Position numbers and translations under genes: made by a program. From Candidatus Nomurabacteria bacterium (GTDB lineage: Bacteria; Patescibacteriota; Minisyncoccia; Phycocordibacterales; UBA9973), in the NCBI GenBank assembly GCA_028286705.1, contig JAQBRC010000026.1, forward strand, positions 1 to 16,312: a DNA stretch of 16,312 nucleotides, given 5' to 3'. Within the stretch, counting starts at the first letter, position 1. Each line of letters begins with the position of its first letter. The notes under the pieces were generated by a model that did not search any database, had not been told where the DNA came from, and saw only the letters and a program-made list of their open reading frames with translations. Below, one piece after another: positions 6,962 to 13,256 of this stretch.

Positions 6962-8050
6962 ATGAATTTTTGGCAGGAACTAAGAAATAAAAAAGAAGTC
7001 TTCTTTACGGTTGCACCGATGGCTGATGTCACCGATGCGGCCTTTCGTCGCTTGATTGCCAAGCATTCAAGACATGGAGAAGTTGGAGGAGGGCCTGCAG
7101 TGATGTGGACTGAATTCGTTTCAGCAAACGGTCTAATGAGCGGAGGAAGAAAAATATTGCAGCGGGATTTGGAATATGCAGAAATTGAACGACCTATTGT
7201 TGCCCAGCTGTTTACTTCTGATCCTGAAAAGATGGAAGGTGCGGCACGACTGTGTGCCGAACTTGGCTTTGACGGTATTGATATCAATATGGGATGTCCA
7301 GATAAAACTATCGAGAAACAGGGAGCGGGTGCCGGCATGATCAAAACACCAGATATTGCAGTATCAGTTATTGCAGCTGCAAAGCGGGGAGCGGGAACTG
7401 TACCAGTGTCGGTTAAGACACGCGTTGGATACAATACAGTTGATATTGAGAACTGGATATCATTGCTCTTGAAGCAGGATATTGCCGCCCTTACGGTGCA
7501 TGCTCGCACTCGCAAGGACTTGTCCAAGGTTCCTGCACATTGGGAATACCTCAAGGAAGTTGTTGCACTTCGTGACAAACTTGCTCCGCACACTGTTATC
7601 ATCGGCAACGGCGATGTTGTCAGTATTGCTGACGGCAAGCAGAAGGCGATGCAGGCAGGTTGTGACGGAGTGATGGTGGGAAGAGCATTGTTTGGCAACC
7701 CATGGTTTTTTGATGAGAGTAGAGAAATAAGTGCTGTACTGCCGCAGAAGTCTATCTTCGCAAAGATACCGTTCCTAAAAAACATTTTTCAAACGAAGAG
7801 AAAGGCAGCACAATCAACAGTCAAGCCAATTACTGTCGAGGAACGACTAACAGTTATGGTTGAGCATACCAAACTATTCGAGGAACTGTTGGGAGATATC
7901 AAAAGCTTTTCTATCATGAAAAAACACTATAAGGCGTATTGCACTGGTTTTGATGGAGCAAAGGAGTTGCGATTGCAGTTAATGGAAAAGGCAGGGAATA
8001 GTGCTGATGTTGAGAAGCTCGTGAAGGAGTTTTTGACTAGCCTTCGGTAA
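6962..8050 (+). CDS. dus: tRNA-dihydrouridine synthase
   Basis: FMN enzyme that reduces specific uridines of tRNA to dihydrouridine using NADPH. 363 aa. TIM-barrel signatures in order: VAPMADVTDAAFRRL (17-31), DGIDINMGCPDKTI (104-117) with C112 as the general acid, VSVKTRVGY (149-157), LTVHARTR (177-184), IIGNGDVVS (213-221) and GVMVGRALFGNPWFF (226-240) for FMN phosphate. The C-terminal helical part (about 270-363) recognises tRNA. ATG 6962 lies 4 nt after the ftsQ stop and has no ribosome-binding site, so it is presumably co-transcribed with serS and ftsQ. The Dus subtype cannot be assigned by eye. Confidence 0.95.
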   Translation: MNFWQELRNKKEVFFTVAPMADVTDAAFRRLIAKHSRHGEVGGGPAVMWTEFVSANGLMSGGRKILQRDLEYAEIERPIVAQLFTSDPEKMEGAARLCAELGFDGIDINMGCPDKTIEKQGAGAGMIKTPDIAVSVIAAAKRGAGTVPVSVKTRVGYNTVDIENWISLLLKQDIAALTVHARTRKDLSKVPAHWEYLKEVVALRDKLAPHTVIIGNGDVVSIADGKQKAMQAGCDGVMVGRALFGNPWFFDESREISAVLPQKSIFAKIPFLKNIFQTKRKAAQSTVKPITVEERLTVMVEHTKLFEELLGDIKSFSIMKKHYKAYCTGFDGAKELRLQLMEKAGNSADVEKLVKEFLTSLR

Positions 8051-8052
8051 TC

Positions 8053-8081
8053 TTGACGGCCTCCATTAATCAAGGTAATGT
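8053..8081 (+). promoter_or_regulatory. Possible weak promoter upstream of the 67-aa gene
   Basis: TTGACG (8053-8058), 17-nt spacer, TAATGT (8076-8081). The -10 matches only the three key positions. No terminator separates dus from the next gene, so read-through is equally possible. Confidence 0.3.
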
Positions 8082-8104
8082 GAGAGAAATTAAAATCTCA
8101 TATT

Positions 8105-8308
8105 ATGAATAATGAAAAAGTAGAGGATAAGCTGCACCCTAGTCATAAGACACGTTTCTCGGATGCATCATCATTTGATGAAATATGTATTCATTGCGGT
8201 GCTCATGACATACTGCTTGGCGGCTGGGGACAATTGGCCCTTCCATGCCCTAAAGCTCCTTCTAAGGAAGTGAAGAAAGTCGAAGAACCGACAGCTTCTA
8301 AAGTTTAA
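8105..8308 (+). CDS. Small Cys-containing hypothetical protein (67 aa)
   Basis: Not recognised. A mostly polar protein with CIHCG (C28, C31) and a further Cys at residue 49 (LPCPK), which hints at metal binding, though a fourth ligand would have to be His (H13 or H30 or H34). The C-terminus is rich in Lys, Glu and Pro and probably disordered. It is bounded by a strong terminator and lies 54 nt after dus with no terminator between them. No Shine-Dalgarno is visible; the leader carries a small inverted repeat GAGA/TCTC. Coding is supported mainly by its isolation between genes, standard codon use and a terminator right after the stop. Confidence 0.65.
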   Translation: MNNEKVEDKLHPSHKTRFSDASSFDEICIHCGAHDILLGGWGQLALPCPKAPSKEVKKVEEPTASKV

Positions 8309-8318
8309 TTTATTATGT

Positions 8319-8346
8319 GCCGTTCCTGTATTCAGGACGGCTTTTT
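8319..8346 (+). terminator. Terminator ending the serS-ftsQ-dus operon/67-aa gene
   Basis: GCCGTTCCTG (8319-8328), loop TATT, CAGGACGGC (8333-8341) with one bulged T, then TTTTT. It ends about 20 nt before the dnaX -10. Confidence 0.85.
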
Positions 8347-8363
8347 ATTTGCCTGTCCATTTC

Positions 8364-8372
8364 TGCTATAAT
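8364..8372 (+). promoter_or_regulatory. dnaX extended -10, leaderless-type
   Basis: TGCTATAAT, a perfect extended -10, ending 8 nt before the ATG at 8381. No clear -35 hexamer is present, as expected for an extended -10. The predicted start lies within 1-3 nt of the ATG. Confidence 0.7.
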
Positions 8373-8380
8373 AGGCGCAC

Positions 8381-9427
8381 ATGCATGACCAAGTCTTATA
8401 CCGTAAATATCGTCCAGGTAATTGGGCAGAAGTAGTAGGGCAGGAACATATTGTATCCGTGCTCGCTCAATCTATTGAAAGCAATAACTTTTCCCACGCC
8501 TATTTATTCACTGGCAGCCGCGGTACTGGCAAGACCTCCGTTGCCCGTATCTTTGCAAAGGCGCTTGGTGTTAACCCTGAAGATATTTCAGAAATTGATG
8601 CGGCATCAAACCGTGGTATTGATGATATCCGTGCGCTTCGTGAAGCGGTACGTGTATTGCCGTTCTCGTCTGCCTTTAAGGTCTACATTATCGACGAAGT
8701 ACACATGCTTTCTCGCGACGCATTCAATGCGCTTCTGAAGACATTGGAAGAACCACCAGCACACTGTATTTTTATACTCGCAACAACAGAGCTTGATAAG
8801 GTGCCTGACACTATTCTTTCTCGCTGTCAGGTCTTTTCATTTCGTAAGCCAACAGAACGCACGTTGGTGAAAGAAGTTGAACGTATTGCTGCAGAGGAGC
8901 ATATTGTTATAGATGCTGATAGTGCGGCACTCGTAGCATTTCTAGGAGATGGATCATTTCGCGATACGTTAAGTATTCTGCAGAAAGTATTTTCTGCCAG
9001 CAAGGACAGAACCATTACTCGTGAGTTCACTGAAATGGTTACTGGTGCTCCATCATTAACTATCATTCATGAACTCTATGGTTCATTGATTTCTAAAGAT
9101 ATTGACGGTCTATATAAGACACTTGCTCGTGCTGAAGAGAATCATACCGACATGATGCTACTCGCGCAGCTGTTGCTCGATACCATGCGTCTGTCATTGA
9201 TGTATCGATACTCTCCAAACAGTCGCGAGGAAATAGAAGCTAATCATTCTGAGCACTATACTGAGGTTATCAAGCGGGGAGCGGTAGAGAACACCAATGC
9301 AATTTCTTCTCGAGGCATTGTTGCTCTTATTACTGCAATAGAACGTATTGCCTATGCATCTATTCCAACATTGCCACTTGAGTTGGCATTCATTGAAATG
9401 ACGGAGGCGGAAGAGCCGAAAGTGTAA
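8381..9427 (+). CDS. dnaX: DNA polymerase III gamma subunit (clamp loader ATPase), short form
   Basis: AAA+ subunit of the clamp loader that opens and loads the beta clamp. 348 aa. Starts MHDQVLYRKYRPGNWAEVVG, the family's opening. Walker A is GSRGTGKTS (45-53), Walker B VYIIDEVHML (101-110), sensor 1 ATTELDKVP (134-142), the SRC motif is at 147-149, and sensor 2 lies in GSFRDTLSIL (191-200). Two things are missing. The four-Cys zinc module that normally sits between AKAL and EIDAASN is replaced by a short link (GVNPEDIS, 63-70). The long tau C-terminus that contacts the helicase and polymerase is also absent; the protein stops after the domain III helices (KRGAVENTNAISSRGIV region). It is a single-gene unit between two terminators. 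Confidence 0.95.
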   Translation: MHDQVLYRKYRPGNWAEVVGQEHIVSVLAQSIESNNFSHAYLFTGSRGTGKTSVARIFAKALGVNPEDISEIDAASNRGIDDIRALREAVRVLPFSSAFKVYIIDEVHMLSRDAFNALLKTLEEPPAHCIFILATTELDKVPDTILSRCQVFSFRKPTERTLVKEVERIAAEEHIVIDADSAALVAFLGDGSFRDTLSILQKVFSASKDRTITREFTEMVTGAPSLTIIHELYGSLISKDIDGLYKTLARAEENHTDMMLLAQLLLDTMRLSLMYRYSPNSREEIEANHSEHYTEVIKRGAVENTNAISSRGIVALITAIERIAYASIPTLPLELAFIEMTEAEEPKV

Positions 9428-9430
9428 ATA

Positions 9431-9459
9431 AAAAGCCTTGCATTCCCGCAAGGCTTTTT
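9431..9459 (+). terminator. dnaX terminator (bidirectional form)
   Basis: AAAAGCCTTGC (9431-9441), loop ATTCCC, GCAAGGCTTTTT (9448-9459). Symmetric A and T tracts would allow use from either side. Confidence 0.9.
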
Positions 9460-9495
9460 ATTTGCTGACTCTGGTATGGCGTCGGAACGATTTTA

Positions 9496-9524
9496 TTGAC
9501 AAAACAATAAAATTATGATTTTAT
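9496..9524 (+). promoter_or_regulatory. Promoter of the 190-aa gene
   Basis: Perfect TTGACA (9496-9501), 17-nt spacer, TTTTAT (9519-9524); TTATGT at 9521-9526 is an alternative -10. The leader to the ATG at 9556 is about 25 nt, AT-rich, without Shine-Dalgarno. Confidence 0.5.
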
Positions 9525-9555
9525 GTGCTTAAATTGAAAATCTAAACTAAAAGAT

Positions 9556-10128
9556 ATGAACGAGACAGAAACCCCAACGCTCACCGAGCGTATCATCGAA
9601 GCTATCGTGGTTCATGGTGGCATCGCTGAAGATGTTGAATACCTCAGTAATGAAGCGGTCCATGCTCTTGGCTTGAACCTTGCTCAAGCTGGCATCAAAG
9701 CTAGAACACCAAACCCCGCGTTCGTAGTAATCCCGCTGAATGACCTCAAGGGCAATATGGACAACTTTAAGTGGGTGCGTAACCATTTGGCGAAGCTAAA
9801 ATTTAACGTTGAAAGTACCGATGGACCAAAAATTATTGAGCTGATCAAATGCAAACCAGGTAAAACAGAAGCTGTGCTAAAAGAAATTAATGAGAATGGC
9901 TTCATACCTGCACCATCGCCGTATGTGCTTGGCTTGGGTGTACAATATCCTGACGTGATCAAAGAATATGGCCGGATTATATCCCTCGATGAGCAAAATG
10001 TGCTTCTGCGCGGCAGCTGTGACCCCTGCTTTCTCTACCTCTACTGGGACGGCTTGCGTAACCTCAGCCTGACGAAGCGTGCTGGTTGGTGGGATGACCG
10101 TTGGTGGTTTGCTGTGGTCCGCAAGTAA
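9556..10128 (+). CDS. Hypothetical protein with Trp-rich C-terminus (190 aa)
   Basis: I do not recognise the family. Soluble, no signal peptide or membrane helix. The N-terminal third is helical (TERIIEAIVVHGGIAEDVEYL). A middle segment NFKWVRNHLAKLKFNV leads to strand-turn-strand patterns (GPKIIELIKCKPGKTEAVLKE). The distinctive part is C-terminal: VLGLGVQYPDVIKEYGRIISL (124-144), C155/C158 in CDPC, YLYWDG (161-166) and a Trp-dense end, AGWWDDRWWFAVVRK (176-190). Six tryptophans in the last 30 residues suggest a carbohydrate- or ligand-binding surface, but this is only a guess. It has its own promoter and its own terminator at 10164-10197, so it is monocistronic. Confidence 0.8.
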   Translation: MNETETPTLTERIIEAIVVHGGIAEDVEYLSNEAVHALGLNLAQAGIKARTPNPAFVVIPLNDLKGNMDNFKWVRNHLAKLKFNVESTDGPKIIELIKCKPGKTEAVLKEINENGFIPAPSPYVLGLGVQYPDVIKEYGRIISLDEQNVLLRGSCDPCFLYLYWDGLRNLSLTKRAGWWDDRWWFAVVRK

Positions 10129-10163
10129 TCCTTGCACTCTTTAGGATTAGACCTTTGATCATT

Positions 10164-10197
10164 AATCCCTCTGACTAAATACAGTTAGGGGGATTTT
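10164..10197 (+). terminator. Terminator of the 190-aa gene
   Basis: AATCCCTCTGACT (10164-10176), loop AAATAC, AGTTAGGGGGATT (10183-10195), then TT and an AT-rich run. Two G-T pairs occur on the plus strand that would be mismatches on the minus strand, fixing the direction. Confidence 0.75.
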
Positions 10198-10251
10198 AAT
10201 TTCCTAAATTTATGAGCTGGCAGTTTGGGCCGATGTTGGAACTTTAATATC

Positions 10252-10279
10252 TTGACAAATTGCATTAATAAAGTAATCT
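10252..10279 (+). promoter_or_regulatory. Promoter of the second candidate small RNA
   Basis: Perfect TTGACA (10252-10257), 16-nt spacer, TAATCT (10274-10279). Start predicted near 10286. No open frame of useful length follows before the terminator. Confidence 0.55.
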
Positions 10280-10285
10280 GTTTTG

Positions 10286-10447
10286 TAGTTCGTTGAACTT
10301 CTGCTCGCCGCGTGCGTCTGATTAACATCAGCAATATATTGTGGGGCTTAAGGGGTCCGGTATATATGCCGTTAGCATAGAACTGCAGCATAGAGGCTGT
10401 AAGATGAATGGTTCTCCCAGGTTAAGCGCTTAACCTGGGAGTTTTTT
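10286..10447 (+). ncRNA. Candidate ~160-nt small RNA of unknown family
   Basis: A stretch with its own promoter and an exceptionally strong terminator but no plausible gene. Its longest plus-strand frames are under 15 codons. Local hairpins are AGTTC-GTT-GAACT (10287-10299), CTGAT-TAAC-ATCAG (10318-10331), a G-T containing CAGC-ATAGAG-GCTG near the 3' part (about 10387-10400), and the terminator. The heptamer AGCATAG occurs twice, 6 nt apart (10374-10380, 10387-10393). The length is that of 6S RNA, but I cannot draw the long closing stem with a central bubble. It does not contain the conserved loops of SRP RNA, RNase P or tmRNA. It lies convergent with tRNA-Gln. The call rests on promoter plus terminator plus absence of coding. 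Confidence 0.5.
10414..10447 (+). terminator. Long perfect-palindrome terminator
   Basis: CTCCCAGGTTAAG (10414-10426), CG, CTTAACCTGGGAG (10429-10441), then six T. The U-tract is on the plus strand only. Nothing but the candidate RNA lies upstream between it and the previous terminator. Confidence 0.9.
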
Positions 10448-10452
10448 ACTTG

Positions 10453-10523
10453 CTGTCGGACTAGGATTCGAACCTAGATAAACGGTACCAAAAACCGTTG
10501 TCCTACCATTAGACGATCCGACA
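10453..10523 (-). tRNA. tRNA-Gln (anticodon TTG)
   Basis: Minus-strand cloverleaf: acceptor TGTCGGA (10523-10517) with TCCGACA (10460-10454), discriminator G at 10453. The D-arm has GTC-TAATGGTAG-GAC. The anticodon stem ACGGT/ACCGT encloses loop TTTTGGT with anticodon TTG (Gln, CAA/CAG). The T arm has CTAGG-TTCGAAT-CCTAG. The 3' CCA is not encoded (GCAA follows the acceptor), so CCA addition is required. Confidence 0.95.
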
Positions 10524-10547
10524 ATGCAGTGTTTAAATTGCTTAGTT

Positions 10548-10576
10548 TTTATAGCATAAAACAGGACATAGTTCAA
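10548..10576 (-). promoter_or_regulatory. tRNA-Gln promoter
   Basis: Minus strand TTGAAC (10576-10571), 17-nt spacer, TATAAA (10553-10548) preceded by TGC. It lies about 25 nt before the tRNA 5' end. Confidence 0.7.
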
Positions 10577-10586
10577 AGAAAATACA

Positions 10587-10614
10587 TTGACCGTCTATCT
10601 ATTGATGATATAGT
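10587..10614 (+). promoter_or_regulatory. Promoter of the small membrane protein gene
   Basis: TTGACC (10587-10592), 16-nt spacer, TATAGT (10609-10614). A start near 10621 would exclude the ATG at 10616 and favour the ATG at 10634. Confidence 0.6.
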
Positions 10615-10633
10615 TATGAAAATCACAATCACA

Positions 10634-10837
10634 ATGAGATATGTAATCCGCATCCTGCTCTTGTTCTGCCCCTTCCTCCTTGTATTTGTACTAATTGAAT
10701 TGATCGAGACGATAAAATCAAACCGTTCTTCTTCTGATCCCAATGAACCAAAGGTACCCTGGTGGTTATGGCATCGTCATAAGAACTTACAATTACGTAA
10801 ACAAAGAAGAAAAAAACAACCAGCAGCACAGGGCTAG
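10634..10837 (+). CDS. Small single-helix membrane protein (67 aa)
   Basis: Not recognised. One hydrophobic helix, about residues 2-24 (VIRILLLFCPFLLVFVLIELI), is followed by a polar linker with PNEPKVPWWLWHRHK and a strongly basic tail (QRRKKQPAAQG). By the positive-inside rule the tail is likely cytoplasmic, where it could meet RNA, DNA or lipid head groups. The frame is open back to a GTG at 10529, but that would run through the tRNA-Gln promoter and across this gene's own promoter. I therefore start at 10634, which leaves a leader of about 12 nt; ATG 10616 is the alternative. The stop codon TAG is the first base triplet of the terminator stem. Confidence 0.65.
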   Translation: MRYVIRILLLFCPFLLVFVLIELIETIKSNRSSSDPNEPKVPWWLWHRHKNLQLRKQRRKKQPAAQG

Positions 10838-10865
10838 CGGTCTTCAGTATACTGAAGACCGCTTT
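10835..10865 (+). terminator. Terminator of the small membrane protein gene
   Basis: AGCGGTCTTCAG (10835-10846), loop TATA, CTGAAGACCGCT (10851-10862), then TTT and ATTTT. The stop codon TAG overlaps the first arm. Confidence 0.9.
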
Positions 10866-10980
10866 TATTTTGTATCCCAATGATGCCACTTGCCGACAAG
10901 TCATATCCACTGCTTAATGACGCATTGCATTAATCTTCGAGGTATACTGAATGTATAGCAATTAATTCAATATCTTATAT

Positions 10981-11871
10981 ATGCAAAAAATCATTCCTAG
11001 TATTTGGTTCGATCATAATGCTGAAGAAGCAGCAAACTTCTACTTATCTGTCTTTGGCGGTACGTTGGGAGAAAAGACACACTATACAGAAGCTGGACAT
11101 GACATTCATGGCATGGAAGCTGGGACGGTGTTAACCATTAACTTTGAACTACGAGGATTTAGCTTCCTAGGACTTAATGGCGGTCCTGCATTTACGCTAA
11201 ACCCCTCTGTCTCATTTATGGTGCGTTGCGAGAATGCGGAGAAGGTGGATGAGCTGTGGGAGAAGCTTTCTGAAGGAGGCAAGGTATTAATGCCCATCGA
11301 TACATACCCCTTCAATGAACGCTATTGTTGGGTACAGGACAAGTACGGTGTCTCATGGCAAGTACTTGTGGCTGAAGGACCAAAGATTGCTCCGTCTCTC
11401 ATGTTTATCAGCAATAACACTGGCAAGGCAGAAGAAGCTATTAATTTCTATACTTCTGTATTTAAGAACTCATCTGTTGGCAAGCTTGCACGATACGGAG
11501 CAGACCAGCCTGTTGATGAAGGAAACATTTCATATGGTGACTTCATGCTAGAAGGGCAGCAATTCGTAGCCATGGATAGTGGTCGCATGCATGACTTCAA
11601 TTTCAATGAAGCAATCTCATTGATCGTTGAATGCAAGGATCAGGAAGAAATTGATTATTTCTGGGATAAGCTCTCAGCTGATTCTAAGGCTGAGCAGTGT
11701 GGATGGATCAAGGACAAGTACGGATTGTCTTGGCAGATTGTTCCTGAAGGAATGATGGAGAAGATGCTTAATGATATTGATCAGGCAAAGGCTGGCAGGG
11801 CGATGGCAGCGATGATGGACATGAAGAAGATTGATATTGCGGGAATACAAAAAGCCTTCGACGGCGAATAA
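10981..11871 (+). CDS. Tandem VOC-superfamily protein (PhnB/glyoxalase-like fold), two domains
   Basis: 296 aa made of two PhnB-type vicinal oxygen chelate modules. Module 1 (about 2-130) has PSIWFDHNAEEAANFYLSVF (6-25), and the closing WVQDKYGVSWQVL (117-129). Module 2 (about 136-258) repeats the pattern with PSLMFISNNTGKAEEAINFY (138-157) and WIKDKYGLSWQIV (242-254). A helical tail with repeated Met and Ala (AGRAMAAMMDMKK) follows. Family members are metal-using enzymes of diverse reactions, and the substrate cannot be told. The database name 3-demethylubiquinone methyltransferase often attached to this fold is not supported by the sequence. It is the first gene of a three-gene operon. A TATACT at 10943-10948 is a possible -10 but lacks a -35. 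Confidence 0.88.
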   Translation: MQKIIPSIWFDHNAEEAANFYLSVFGGTLGEKTHYTEAGHDIHGMEAGTVLTINFELRGFSFLGLNGGPAFTLNPSVSFMVRCENAEKVDELWEKLSEGGKVLMPIDTYPFNERYCWVQDKYGVSWQVLVAEGPKIAPSLMFISNNTGKAEEAINFYTSVFKNSSVGKLARYGADQPVDEGNISYGDFMLEGQQFVAMDSGRMHDFNFNEAISLIVECKDQEEIDYFWDKLSADSKAEQCGWIKDKYGLSWQIVPEGMMEKMLNDIDQAKAGRAMAAMMDMKKIDIAGIQKAFDGE

Positions 11872-11882
11872 TACATATATTT

Positions 11883-12359
11883 ATGAGAGCAACACTACAC
11901 ACAACAAAAGGAGATATTGTTATCGAATTATTTGATGACAAGGTACCAAAGACAGCCAATAACTTTGTCACGCTAGCCAAGGAAGGCTTTTACGATGGAA
12001 CGAAGTTCCACCGTGTTATCAAGGCGTTCATGATTCAAGGGGGTGATCCGTTGACTAAGGATGACAGCCAGGCTGCTGCTTGGGGTACTGGCGGTCCTGG
12101 ATACAAGTTTGAAGATGAGATTGGACCAGACAACAACAATGCTGAGGGAACTATCTCTATGGCTAATTCAGGGCCTAATACTAACGGCAGTCAGTTCTTC
12201 ATTAATGCAAATCATAATAACTTTCTTGATACCAAGCACACAGTCTTTGGAAAGGTGGTTGAAGGTATGGATGTTGTTACAACTATCGAAATGACTCCGA
12301 CCACTGCATCAGACCGTCCAATCGAACCAGTTATTATTAAAAACATAACGATTGAATAA
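11883..12359 (+). CDS. Cyclophilin-type peptidyl-prolyl cis-trans isomerase
   Basis: Catalyses proline isomerisation during protein folding. 158 aa, the single-domain cyclophilin size, with no signal peptide, so cytoplasmic. Active-site elements: KFHRVIKAFMIQGGDP (41-56) with R44, F49 and Q52, then MANSGPNTNGSQFFI (93-107) and LDTKHTVFGKV (115-125). A Phe (F114) sits where human cyclophilin A has the cyclosporin-contacting Trp, common in bacteria. It starts 11 nt after the VOC gene stop and its TAA is followed after one base by the next ATG, so it is in the middle of an operon. No Shine-Dalgarno is seen. Confidence 0.96.
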   Translation: MRATLHTTKGDIVIELFDDKVPKTANNFVTLAKEGFYDGTKFHRVIKAFMIQGGDPLTKDDSQAAAWGTGGPGYKFEDEIGPDNNNAEGTISMANSGPNTNGSQFFINANHNNFLDTKHTVFGKVVEGMDVVTTIEMTPTTASDRPIEPVIIKNITIE

Positions 12360-12360
12360 C

Positions 12361-12963
12361 ATGAAAACGTTCTATTGGATTCTTGGAGTCATTCTTTTGG
12401 CCGCAGTACTGGGATATGTGATTAACCGCTCTTCTATTATTTCAGAACAGACTACAACCAGTCCTATCCCTACAAATATTCCTAAGAATAACTATGCGAA
12501 CAAGACACTGGGAATATCAGTGAATGTTCCCGCGGGATACACGACTGACGAGTCATACAAATATCAGATGGCACCTCGCCAGACTATTCCTGGGGTGAAG
12601 TTCACTATCCCTGCAGCATTGGCAAAGGGAACTAATCTCTCTACTGATACGTACGTCAGTGTCGAGAAGCTCAACGATAAGTCAGGATGCAGCGCAGACC
12701 GTTTCTTGGATGGGTCACACAACGCAACCATTCAGACAATAAATGGCATGAACTATTCTATTGCATCTGCAGAAGGTGCCGGAGCAGGGAATCGTTATCA
12801 AGAAACAGTGTATGCATTGCAGAGCAATACCTGTGTTGCAGTGCGATACTTCATCCATTATTCAGCCTTTGAGAATTATCCTAAGGGCAGCATAAAGGAA
12901 TTCGATCAAGCCGCGACATTGAAGAGTTTGGATCAAATTAGAGATTCGCTGGTAATCATCTAA
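12361..12963 (+). CDS. Membrane-anchored exported hypothetical protein (200 aa)
   Basis: Not recognised. An N-terminal uncleaved-type helix (about 4-21, FYWILGVILLAAVLGYVI) is followed by a Thr/Ser/Pro-rich linker (25-45) and a beta-rich extracellular domain beginning NKTLGISVNVPAGYTTDESY (47-66). Two cysteines, C110 and C158, could form a disulfide. The layout (anchor, short linker, compact beta domain with a NKTLGISVNVPAGY start) is frequent in small exported proteins of Patescibacteria, in my recollection. It begins 1 nt after the cyclophilin stop. The chaperone neighbour is cytoplasmic and so is not obviously a partner. A long hairpin directly after the stop ends the operon. Confidence 0.8.
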   Translation: MKTFYWILGVILLAAVLGYVINRSSIISEQTTTSPIPTNIPKNNYANKTLGISVNVPAGYTTDESYKYQMAPRQTIPGVKFTIPAALAKGTNLSTDTYVSVEKLNDKSGCSADRFLDGSHNATIQTINGMNYSIASAEGAGAGNRYQETVYALQSNTCVAVRYFIHYSAFENYPKGSIKEFDQAATLKSLDQIRDSLVII

Positions 12964-12964
12964 T

Positions 12965-13005
12965 AAGTAACAAAGTCCTACCGAAATGGTAGGACTTTGT
13001 TACTT
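12965..13005 (+). terminator. 18-bp hairpin shared by two convergent genes
   Basis: AAGTAACAAAGTCCTACC (12965-12982), loop GAAAT, GGTAGGACTTTGTTACTT (12988-13005). It ends the 200-aa gene and contains the stop codon of the convergent 42-aa gene. U-tracts are short on both strands, so it may work as a terminator, as a 3'-end protector, or both. Confidence 0.65.
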
Positions 13006-13128
13006 TGCCTTCTTTGTTGTTCCAGCGCGGGTTGCAAGCATTTCTCGCTTGATCGCAAGACGCTTAACTGTCTTGTGAGATTTGTTAGATTTTGGATGCA
13101 CGCCCAATGTTCGGTCTCTTTTTGCCAT
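13000..13128 (-). CDS. 42-aa highly basic protein
   Basis: A short reading frame on the minus strand encoding MAKRDRTLGVHPKSNKSHKT and continuing KRLAIKREML to a KKAK end. About 13 of 42 residues are Lys or Arg and there are no acidic clusters. This composition is typical of small ribosomal or nucleic-acid-binding proteins, but I cannot match it to a named family. It begins with MAK, common in ribosomal proteins. No other gene occupies the stretch, codons are ordinary, and the stop sits in the shared 3' hairpin. TATACA lies 4 nt before the ATG, but promoter evidence is weak. Confidence 0.6.
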   Translation of the reverse strand: MAKRDRTLGVHPKSNKSHKTVKRLAIKREMLATRAGTTKKAK

Positions 13129-13211
13129 AAATGTATAGTTATTTAATACCGGCACAGTATACGATAAAAGTCATAAATAATCTAGACCCTAGTGGAAAAA
13201 CAACTATACTC

Positions 13212-13250
13212 TTGACACAGCTTGATTTTTTCAGCATAAAATGCTATGGT
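13212..13250 (+). promoter_or_regulatory. Promoter of the CxxC-x17-CxxC gene
   Basis: Two overlapping options: TTGACA (13212-13217)-17 nt-CATAAA (13235-13240), or extended -10 TGCTATGGT (13242-13250) that ends 6 nt before the ATG. The second would give a leaderless mRNA, matching sites at 4636 and 13846. Confidence 0.6.
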
Positions 13251-13256
13251 ATCTAC

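Noticed and set aside
6928..7785. A 285-codon open frame on the minus strand
   Set aside because: It lies wholly antisense to dus, whose motifs are unambiguous, and its translation is Ser/Pro/Ala-rich shadow sequence with no domain.
10185..10391. 68-codon minus-strand frame MLQFYANGIYTG...
   Set aside because: It overlaps the plus-strand terminator at 10164-10197 and the candidate RNA, and has no promoter, domain or terminator.
10374..10393. AGCATAG direct repeat as a possible attachment site or operator
   Set aside because: Only two short copies 6 nt apart; no integrase or regulator nearby.
10529..10633. GTG-initiated extension of the small membrane protein
   Set aside because: It would overlap the tRNA-Gln promoter and include its own promoter (10587-10614).
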